Of a DNA stretch of 53,851 bases, positions 47,735 to 53,851 are shown piece after piece. Under the pieces are notes generated by a model, which was not told the DNA's origin, ran no database searches, and was given only the letters and a program-made list of their open reading frames with translations. Each line of letters opens with the position of its first letter. Within the stretch, counting starts at the first letter, position 1. Source of the stretch: Hyphomicrobiales bacterium (GTDB lineage: Bacteria; Pseudomonadota; Alphaproteobacteria; Rhizobiales; Rhizobiaceae); assembly GCA_900473205.1 (NCBI GenBank), contig UCLB01000030.1:63652-117502 (forward strand), in the 5' to 3' direction. The position numbers and the translations under genes were made by a program.

Positions 47735-48535
47735 ATGGCCCGTTCAGCCCTTCTCAATGTCATGGTTCAGGCCGCGCTCAAGGCGGGAAAATCTTTGGCG
47801 CGTGACTTCGGTGAAGTGCAGAACCTTCAGGTTTCGGTCAAGGGCCCCGGCGATTTCGTTTCGCAGGCAGACCTGAAGGCCGAGAAAATCGTCCGTGACG
47901 AGCTGATGAAGGCCCGCCCGACCTACGATTTTCTGGGCGAAGAAGGCGGCGAGGAAAAGGGCTCTGACGGCGCGCATCGCTGGATCGTCGATCCCTTGGA
48001 TGGCACTACCAACTTCCTGCATGGCATTCCGCAGTTCGCCGTTTCCATCGCGCTGGAGCGCAATGGCGAGGTCGTGGCCGGTGTGATCTTCAATCCTGCC
48101 ACCGACGAACTCTTCACCGCCGAGCGTGGTTTTGGCGCGTTCCTCAATGACCGCCGTATTCGCGTGGCCGCCCGCAAGCAGATCACCGATTGCGTCGTCA
48201 GCTGTGGCGTGCCGCATCTGGGCCGTGGCAATCACGGCAAATTCCTGGTCGAGCTTCGCCACGTCATGGGTGAAGTCGCTGGCGTGCGCCGCTTCGGTGC
48301 CGCTTCGCTCGACCTCGCTTATGTCGCCGCTGGCCGTCTGGACGGTTACTGGGAAACCGATCTTGCACCATGGGACATGGCCGCTGGTCTCATCATCATC
48401 CGTGAAGCGGGTGGCTTCGTCAGCGAGATGGGTGGACAGCAGGATATTCTCAACCAGGGCAACGTCGTTGCCGGAAATGAATATATCCACAAAGCGCTGA
48501 TGGAAATCGTCAACCGCCCCGTTCCTGGCCGCTAA
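47735..48535 (+). CDS. suhB: Inositol monophosphatase family protein (SuhB-like)
   Basis: A 266-residue magnesium-dependent phosphatase. Motif one is EEGGEEKG with the metal acids, motif two DPLDGTTNFLHG and motif three APWDMAAGLIIIREAGG. It may hydrolyse inositol-1-phosphate or, like SuhB, act with the transcription machinery in rRNA synthesis; the family does not settle which. Monocistronic. Confidence 0.92.
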   Translation: MARSALLNVMVQAALKAGKSLARDFGEVQNLQVSVKGPGDFVSQADLKAEKIVRDELMKARPTYDFLGEEGGEEKGSDGAHRWIVDPLDGTTNFLHGIPQFAVSIALERNGEVVAGVIFNPATDELFTAERGFGAFLNDRRIRVAARKQITDCVVSCGVPHLGRGNHGKFLVELRHVMGEVAGVRRFGAASLDLAYVAAGRLDGYWETDLAPWDMAAGLIIIREAGGFVSEMGGQQDILNQGNVVAGNEYIHKALMEIVNRPVPGR

Positions 48536-48745
48536 GGTCGGTTTTTCGCTGGATAAACTGCAAGAGACACGCCTTGAAACGCCTCTCTTGGCATAAGGTG
48601 TAAAAAGCCTTGCTGCCTTACCGGCTTTTCACTTCAATTCGTCGTAATTTTCTACTAGCTTCCGGTCGGAACCGCGATCACGCCTGCCGTAACCCTTCAA
48701 GGTTTTCGCGCGGGCGTTGCGGCAATGCCAGAGGGAATGAGAATT

Positions 48746-49765
48746 ATGGCGGATACGGAACGGCTCGATGTTGGCGTCGAAAAACCGGTGACGAAACAAT
48801 ATCATCACAAGCTGTCGAGCCCCACGCCGTTTTTGTGGACGATGGTCATCTTCCTCATCATCGTCGCCTTTCTTGCCGCCATTCTCTTCCGGCAGGCACA
48901 GACTGCTTTCATGACCAATCCGGGCCTCAACGGCTTCATTCTCGGCGTTCTGGTCATCGGCATCATTCTGGTTTTCACGCAAATCCTCTCGCTTCGCCCG
49001 GAAGTGCGCTGGTTCAATGGCTTTCAGGCCGCTGGCACGGTGGATAAAGCAGGCCGCTCGCCGAAGCTTCTGGCACCCATGCGCTCCGTCATCGGCAAGC
49101 GTGGTGAGGTGCGCCTCTCCACTGTCACGCAGCGCTCCATTCTCGATTCCATCGCCACGCGGCTGGACGAATCGCGCGATACGTCCCGTTACCTCATCGG
49201 CCTTCTGGTGTTTCTCGGCCTGCTCGGCACCTTCTGGGGTCTGATCGGCACGATTGGGGCCATCAGCGATGTCATTCAAGGGCTGGACCCGACGGCGGGC
49301 GATAGCACCGATATTCTCTCCTCGCTGAAATCCGGTCTGACGGCACCGCTCTCCGGCATGGGCACGGCGTTTTCCTCGTCGCTTCTCGGTCTCTCCGGCT
49401 CGCTCATTCTCGGCTTTCTGGATTTGCAGGCCGGTCGCGCGCAGAACCGCTTTTATACGGAACTGGAAAACTGGCTGTCTTCCGTGACCGATCCCGGCAC
49501 GGATGCGAGCGGGGAGGCGCGTGGCAGCGGTTACGGCACAGTCGGAACCGAACGGTCGCTGGCCGCCATGACCAGCCTTGCGGAGGGCATTCAGGGTCTG
49601 GTCAAGAATATGCGCGGCGAGCAGCAGATGTTGCGGGACTGGATCGAGGCGCAGCAGGAGGAATCGCGGGCGCTACGACGCACGCTCGACCGTCTTTCTG
49701 CGCGCATCGATGCCGAGCAGAAAACTGCCCCCCGTCCCATCCGCCACGATAACGGGAGCGAGTGA
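48746..49765 (+). CDS. MotA/TolQ/ExbB-like membrane protein
   Basis: A 339-residue proton-channel-type protein. Hydrophobic segments lie at about 27-50, 60-85, 150-175 and 215-240. The pore region resembles ExbB/MotA: LLVFLGLLGTFWGLIGTIGAI and LSGMGTAFSSSLLGLSGSLILGF, the latter with the Thr/Ser-rich face. A coiled-coil tail ends the protein. The start at 48746 has AGAGGGA nine bases upstream. The next gene begins within four bases of its stop and encodes the MotB/OmpA-like partner. Confidence 0.87.
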   Translation: MADTERLDVGVEKPVTKQYHHKLSSPTPFLWTMVIFLIIVAFLAAILFRQAQTAFMTNPGLNGFILGVLVIGIILVFTQILSLRPEVRWFNGFQAAGTVDKAGRSPKLLAPMRSVIGKRGEVRLSTVTQRSILDSIATRLDESRDTSRYLIGLLVFLGLLGTFWGLIGTIGAISDVIQGLDPTAGDSTDILSSLKSGLTAPLSGMGTAFSSSLLGLSGSLILGFLDLQAGRAQNRFYTELENWLSSVTDPGTDASGEARGSGYGTVGTERSLAAMTSLAEGIQGLVKNMRGEQQMLRDWIEAQQEESRALRRTLDRLSARIDAEQKTAPRPIRHDNGSE

Positions 49766-49767
49766 TC

Positions 49768-50799
49768 ATGGCGCTTGCGCGCAACCGCCGCCGCGACCGG
49801 GGTGTCGATTACTGGCCGGGCTTCGTTGATGCCTTGTCGACCCTGCTTATGGCCATCATGTTCCTGCTCACGGTTTTCGTGCTGGCGCAGTTCATCCTCT
49901 CGCGGGAAATTTCCGGCAAGGATGAGGTGCTGAACAGGCTGAACAACCAGATTTCGGAACTCACTGAATTGCTGGCACTGGAAAAGGGCAGCAAGCAGGA
50001 TATCGAGGACACGCTGGCCAATCTGCAATCCACGCTGGCCGCGTCCGAAAGTGAACGCTCGCGCCTGCAATCGCTGCTCGATTCAGGCGCTGGCAACAGT
50101 TCCGCCGCCAATGCGCGTGTTGGCCAATTGTCGGGTGAGTTGGAGGATGCGCGTCAGGCGGGTCAGCGGGCCTCGGCACAGATCGATCTCCTTAACCAGC
50201 AGATCGCGGCCCTTCGTGCCCAGATATCATCGGTGGAAGCCGCCTTGCAGGCATCCGAAGCCAAGGATTCCTCCTCGCAGGTCAAGATCGCCGACCTCGG
50301 TCGCCGCCTTAACGTGGCGCTGGCGCAGCGTGTGCAGGAGCTTAACCGCTACCGTTCGGATTTCTTCGGGCGCCTGCGGGAAATCCTGTCCGACCGCGAA
50401 AACATCCGCATCGTCGGCGACCGCTTCGTCTTTCAGTCCGAAGTGCTTTTCCCCTCGGGCGGCAACGACCTGAACCCCGAAGGCCAGGCCGAAATGGCAA
50501 AGCTTGCCACTGCCATCATCGATCTCGCCAAGGAAATCCCGGCGGAGATCAACTGGGTACTGCGCGTGGATGGCCACACGGACAACGTCCAGCTTTCCGG
50601 CTCCGGACGCTTCCGCGACAACTGGGAACTCTCCTCAGCCCGCGCGACTTCCGTCGTCAAATACCTCATCTCCAAAGGCGTGCCCGCCAACCGGCTTGTT
50701 GCGGCAGGCTTCGGGGAATATCAGCCGCTGGCCGAGGGTGACACGCCGGAAGCACGCTCGCAGAACCGGCGGATCGAGTTGAAGCTGACGGAGCGGTGA
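49768..50799 (+). CDS. MotB-like protein with OmpA peptidoglycan-binding domain
   Basis: A 343-residue partner of the MotA-like protein. The N-terminus (DYWPGFVDALSTLLMAIMF) has a single membrane helix with an Asp at its start (FVDAL), the place of the proton-carrying Asp in MotB and ZorB. A long coiled coil follows, then an OmpA C-terminal domain (WVLRVDGHTDNVQLSG, NWELSSARATSVV and AGFGEYQPLAEGDTPEARSQNRRIEL). The ATG at 49768 follows GGGAG; a GTG at 49762 is the alternative. No flagellar or defence genes flank it. Confidence 0.9.
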   Translation: MALARNRRRDRGVDYWPGFVDALSTLLMAIMFLLTVFVLAQFILSREISGKDEVLNRLNNQISELTELLALEKGSKQDIEDTLANLQSTLAASESERSRLQSLLDSGAGNSSAANARVGQLSGELEDARQAGQRASAQIDLLNQQIAALRAQISSVEAALQASEAKDSSSQVKIADLGRRLNVALAQRVQELNRYRSDFFGRLREILSDRENIRIVGDRFVFQSEVLFPSGGNDLNPEGQAEMAKLATAIIDLAKEIPAEINWVLRVDGHTDNVQLSGSGRFRDNWELSSARATSVVKYLISKGVPANRLVAAGFGEYQPLAEGDTPEARSQNRRIELKLTER

Positions 50800-50824
50800 G
50801 GGGATGCTGCTTCGGTGGCAATCC

Positions 50825-50868
50825 CATCCTGAGGCGGGAGCGAAGCGACCCCCGAAAGACGAGGGTTG
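50825..50868. repeat. Degenerate palindromic repeat, third family
   Basis: Begins CATCCTGAGG and ends in GACGAGGGTTG, the pattern of a common rhizobial element (CATCCTGAGG ... CGAGGATG) in decayed form. It lies just after the MotB-like gene. Confidence 0.5.
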
Positions 50869-50950
50869 CGGTCTTGGGGGGTATGCTTTGATTTCTGGCC
50901 AAAGCGCTTCAGCATGAGGCTGGAAGTACGGCTTCTATATTTGCACGCCC

Positions 50951-51106
50951 TTAAGGCCGTAACAACAGCACCAGCGTCCAGATCACGAAGGCAGCAACGG
51001 CGATCTTCCAGCAATCCCCGCGCTTGCGAAGTCCGGGCAGGCCGAGCGGGCGGATGAGCTGGATGCACATGGCCAGAAGCAGAAAAAGCCCGATTGCTTT
51101 CGTCAT
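50951..51106 (-). CDS. Small hydrophobic membrane protein
   Basis: A 51-residue protein with two membrane helices (AIGLFLLLAMCIQLI and IAVAAFVIWTLVLLL) separated by a loop GLPGLRKRGDCWK. The start at 51106 is preferred because AAAGG lies upstream and the ATG precedes the first helix. No function is known to me. Confidence 0.65.
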   Translation of the reverse strand: MTKAIGLFLLLAMCIQLIRPLGLPGLRKRGDCWKIAVAAFVIWTLVLLLRP

Positions 51107-51401
51107 CGTTAGAGCCTTTCTGGGGCAAGTAAAACCGTTCTGCGGGAGCAGATTTTCGGCAGGGCAGAGGTGATTGGCGAAGAGCATATCTCCGGATATT
51201 GTCGAGACGAGCGTCTCTTATCCTGATGGAAATATGCCCCGTAGAATGGTTTCATTTGCTCCCGAAAGACTCTAAACCTTTTGGCTTTATTGAACCAGCG
51301 TCACAGGCTGGACATTTTTAATGTTCACCAATGACCGGCAACCTATTCGCGCGTCGTCGACCCAGATCTACACCTTGAATCGCTTAGCATGAGAGTGGCT
51401 T

Positions 51402-52679
51402 ATGAGCAGAAACCTTCTACCCGTATTCGCTCTTTTATCCAGCACCTTGTTTCTGTTTCTGGGCAATGGCCTGCAAGGCCTTCTGCTTCCCGTGCGCGGA
51501 TCGGCGGAAGGGTATTCCAATGAAGTTCTCGGCTTCCTCGGCACGTCATGGGCGGCGGGTTTTGTTATCGGTTGCTTTGTAGCACCGGCCATCGTGCGGC
51601 GTGCGGGCCATATTCGCGCCTTCGGCAGTTTCGTCGCCCTCATCTGCCTGACCGTGCTTTTGACCGGTCTGTTTATCGATGACGTCGCATGGGTCACGTT
51701 GCGCGCTCTCACCGGCTTCTGCACTGCCGGGACGTCGATGATCATCGAAAGCTGGTTGAACGAGCGCGCCACCAATGAAAGCCGCGGCGCGATTTTCTCG
51801 CTCTACATTGCCATCACGCTGTTCGGCGTCGTCGCAGGTCAGCTGGTTGTTCCCTTTGGTACGGTCAGCGGCACGTCGCTCTTCATGGTGTGCGCCATCA
51901 TCTATTGCGTCGCCATCATGCCCGCCATGCTGTCCAAGGCGGAAAGTCCGCAGCCCTTGAAAAAGGTGAAGCTGGATTTACCCGCCCTCTACCGAACGTC
52001 GCCCGTATCCTTCGTCGGCATTTTGCTGATCGGCATTGCCAACGGTGCTTACGGCACGCTGGGTGCCGTGTTCGGTGCCCGCGCCGGGTTGGACCCGACG
52101 ACGATTGCCATCATGGTCAGTGTCACCATCTTCATCGGCGCGCTGGCGCAGTTTCCGGCCGGAAAGCTGTCCGACCGTATCGACCGTCGTTTCGTGCTGG
52201 CTGGCCTCTCGGGGGTTGCGGCTTTTGCGGGTCTTGCCGTCACGCTCATCCAGCCTAGCCATGTGTATATGCTGATTGGCATGATCGCGGTTTATGGTGC
52301 CGCGGCCAACGCGCTCTACCCGATTGCGGTTGCCCACGCCAACGACTTCGCCTCTTCGGAAGACTTCGTCAAAGTCTCCGGCGGCCTATTGCTGCTCTAT
52401 GGTATCGGCACCATCATCGGCCCCACGCTTGGCGGCCCGATTATGACCTCCTTCGGCCCCTACGCCCTTTTCATGGTCACGGCGGTTTCCCACCTTCTCA
52501 TCAGCGCTTATGCTATATTCCGCTCCAGGCAACGTGCAGCCCTGCCAACGGCAGAGAAGGACAACTTCTCCACGGCAGCCGCAGCACCGCTGGCGACACC
52601 CGAAAGCGTGTCGCTCGACCCGCGTGCGCCTCACTATCCCGAGGACGAGGCGGAACTGGAAAAAGGAGCTGGCATATGA
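51402..52679 (+). CDS. Major facilitator superfamily transporter
   Basis: A 425-residue permease with about twelve hydrophobic segments, LGNGLQGLLLPVRGSAEGYS near the start and the conserved loop GKLSDRIDRR between helices in the second half. It resembles the YcaD group. The substrate is unknown. Its C-terminal tail is hydrophilic and its stop overlaps the DUF1192 start by four bases. Confidence 0.88.
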   Translation: MSRNLLPVFALLSSTLFLFLGNGLQGLLLPVRGSAEGYSNEVLGFLGTSWAAGFVIGCFVAPAIVRRAGHIRAFGSFVALICLTVLLTGLFIDDVAWVTLRALTGFCTAGTSMIIESWLNERATNESRGAIFSLYIAITLFGVVAGQLVVPFGTVSGTSLFMVCAIIYCVAIMPAMLSKAESPQPLKKVKLDLPALYRTSPVSFVGILLIGIANGAYGTLGAVFGARAGLDPTTIAIMVSVTIFIGALAQFPAGKLSDRIDRRFVLAGLSGVAAFAGLAVTLIQPSHVYMLIGMIAVYGAAANALYPIAVAHANDFASSEDFVKVSGGLLLLYGIGTIIGPTLGGPIMTSFGPYALFMVTAVSHLLISAYAIFRSRQRAALPTAEKDNFSTAAAAPLATPESVSLDPRAPHYPEDEAELEKGAGI

Positions 52680-52870
52680 GTGTTTTCGAAGAAGAACCGC
52701 TGAAACAGCAGGCCACGACTCACGTTGTGGGTGGCGATCTCAGCCTGCTTTCCGTAGACGAACTGACCGGCCGCATCGCTATTTTACAAACGGAGATCAA
52801 AAGGCTGGAAGCCGAGCGTGAGAAGAAGTCCGCAGGTCGCAAGGCCGCAGAAAGCCTTTTTCGGTCTTGA
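52676..52870 (+). CDS. DUF1192 family protein
   Basis: A 64-residue protein with the family core DLSLLSVDELTGRIAILQTEIKRLEAE, a predicted coiled coil. Function unknown. ATGA overlap with the MFS gene indicates translational coupling. Confidence 0.88.
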   Translation: MSVFEEEPLKQQATTHVVGGDLSLLSVDELTGRIAILQTEIKRLEAEREKKSAGRKAAESLFRS

Positions 52871-52959
52871 GGCGGCAAGAAACGCTTCATTAACGTTACG
52901 GCGCGGTGCAGCTTTTCGTTTACCATTAACGAAAAATTAAGCTTTTTGAGCGATTACTA

Positions 52960-53065
52960 TACATGTCCAGTTCTTCTGGACCTCAGGCAGTTTCTCCTAT
53001 CGGCGAATTGGTCTGATTTTTCTCCCTGTTTTACCTTGAGAGCCGCTTTTGCGGCTCTTTTTTTA
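52960..53065 (+). ncRNA. Candidate trans-acting small RNA
   Basis: A 106-base stretch in the 355-base gap before rcdA. It starts near TACTAT (52955-52960, possible -10), with a first hairpin GTCCAG-TTCTT-CTGGAC (52965-52981), then unpaired pyrimidine-rich segments TTTCTCCT and TTTTTCTCCCTG that are complementary to ribosome-binding sites, and ends in a strong terminator: AGAGCCGC (53039-53046), loop TTTT, GCGGCTCT (53051-53058) and T7. This is the layout of Hfq-dependent alphaproteobacterial sRNAs such as AbcR; I do not assign a family. No gene lies between it and the DUF1192 stop, so the terminator could alternatively end the MFS-DUF1192 operon. Confidence 0.6.
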
Positions 53066-53225
53066 TCCCTTAACAATATTGCCAAAACTGTGGGTATTAA
53101 CCTTTCTTTAATAATCAGCTTGCGCATTTGCGTTATTGATATCATCCTGAAAATACAAAGAGGCCGGAACTATTAAGCCTCTATCCCGTTGCCAGTAGTA
53201 TGGTGCGTAAGCAGGATTTGGAAAA

Positions 53226-53741
53226 ATGTCAGAACAGGTTTTGAATACCATCAGTTTTGCTGGCCGTGCTGCAGCATCCAACCAATTTAAGACTCTCTAT
53301 TCTGAGGGTATGACTTTGGTGGAGGAAACGGCGACCTATCTGGACGGATCCGGACGCGCCGCCTCCAAGGTTCTGCCGCGCATGGCATCGGTTCTCTACG
53401 CAGCGGAATCCATGCGCCTCACCACCCGCCTCATGCAGATGGCCTCCTGGCTTCTTCTCCAGCGCGCCGTCAACAATGGCGAGATGAGCCGCGACCAGGT
53501 TCTCAGCGAGAAGAACAAGGTCCGCCTCGACAACTTCAACGTCGATCGCAACGCACCGGGCTGGAACGACCTTCCGGAATCCTTCCGTGATCTGGTCGAG
53601 CGTTCGCTTCGCCTCCAGAACCGCGTCGCTCTTCTCGACCGCGAAATCTATCGCCCGGCAGAAGCTGCGAAGGTTCCTGATAACGAGAACAGCGTTCAGG
53701 CCCAGCTCAACCTGCTGCGCACGGCTTTTGCCGGCAACTGA
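53226..53741 (+). CDS. rcdA: RcdA-type regulator of CtrA degradation (DUF1465)
   Basis: A 171-residue helical protein. In Caulobacter RcdA is an adaptor that, with CpdR and PopA, delivers the cell-cycle regulator CtrA to ClpXP. Features: ISFAGRAAASNQFKTLYSEGMTLVEETATYLDGSGR, then RLTTRLMQMASWLLLQRAV and FRDLVERSLRLQNRVALLDRE, the three-helix bundle of the family. The role here is inferred from that family. Confidence 0.9.
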   Translation: MSEQVLNTISFAGRAAASNQFKTLYSEGMTLVEETATYLDGSGRAASKVLPRMASVLYAAESMRLTTRLMQMASWLLLQRAVNNGEMSRDQVLSEKNKVRLDNFNVDRNAPGWNDLPESFRDLVERSLRLQNRVALLDREIYRPAEAAKVPDNENSVQAQLNLLRTAFAGN

Positions 53742-53765
53742 GTTTCAGTCAAATCGCTAATGATG

Positions 53766-53791
53766 AAAGCAGGCTTCGGCCTGCTTTTTTT
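53766..53791 (+). terminator. Terminator of rcdA
   Basis: AAAGCAGGC, loop TTCG, GCCTGCTTT plus further T, 25 bases past the stop. Confidence 0.9.
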
Positions 53792-53819
53792 GCTTTGCAA
53801 AAGAATTTGGCGACATCGC

Positions 53820-53851
53820 TGGTGGCTACCCCCCTCTGTCCTGCCGGACAT
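53820..53851. repeat. Partial copy of palindromic repeat, family A
   Basis: The final 32 bases (TGGCTACCCCC, then CTCTG and CCTGCCGG) match, with a few changes, the left arm of 5452-5624. It is cut by the window edge. Confidence 0.7.

Noticed and set aside
48746..50799. Possible Zorya defence system from its MotA/MotB-like pair
   Set aside because: No ZorC, ZorD or ZorE gene follows; the next genes are a small membrane protein and an MFS transporter.

Overview
The window reads as chromosomal core DNA of an alphaproteobacterium of the Rhizobiales, most likely the Agrobacterium/Rhizobium group. Pointers are homospermidine synthase, an Omp10-type lipoprotein, GapR, RcdA (DUF1465), DUF1192/DUF1244/DUF1036 proteins, a ROSE-controlled small heat shock gene, and GC-rich intergenic palindromes typical of rhizobia. 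No prophage, insertion sequence, CRISPR array, rRNA or tRNA is visible. The genus is inferred from gene content, not from an alignment.

Layout. 0-12 kb: periplasmic 5'-nucleotidase with a LysM tail, Omp10-like lipoprotein, homospermidine synthase, a PAS-GGDEF protein, a class IV aminotransferase, oligoendopeptidase F, an orphan sigma-54 response regulator and a DUF882 protein. 12.5-15.5 kb: a 1006-residue protein made wholly of octapeptide repeats, arranged in seven gap-free 136-residue (408-bp) super-repeats; this is the least explained object here. 15.6-24.7 kb: pyruvate kinase/DUF1036, N-formylglutamate amidohydrolase/DUF1244, gapR, an exported msrB-msrA pair, a hydrolase, a ROSE thermometer with hsp20, and a BASS-type transporter divergent from a LysR regulator. 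24.7-35 kb: three toxin-antitoxin modules (HigBA-like, VapBC, TumE/TumA-like) around threonine aldolase and glutamate synthase; vapBC sits between gltB and gltD. 35-42 kb: a DUF459 SGNH protein carrying a translated palindromic repeat, a lytic transglycosylase, galU, an outer membrane barrel protein, kdsD and a TPR protein. 42-53.9 kb: rpmJ, purEK, two DUF465 genes, a TauE/SafE permease, a ThiE-like protein, a Sel1 protein, an inositol monophosphatase, a MotA/MotB-like pair, an MFS transporter, DUF1192, a candidate small RNA and rcdA.

Shared themes are envelope maintenance (lytic transglycosylase, DUF882, LysM, OmpA-like, KDO and UDP-glucose synthesis), nitrogen and purine metabolism (GltBD, PurEK, homospermidine), protein repair and heat stress (MsrBA, Hsp20), and cell-cycle or nucleoid control (GapR, RcdA). 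Four genes of 60 codons or fewer are called: a Gly/His/Gln-rich protein at 33939-34118, rpmJ, a DUF465 protein at 44585-44761 and a small membrane protein at 50951-51106. Both window ends fall inside copies of the same intergenic repeat family found complete at 5452-5624.
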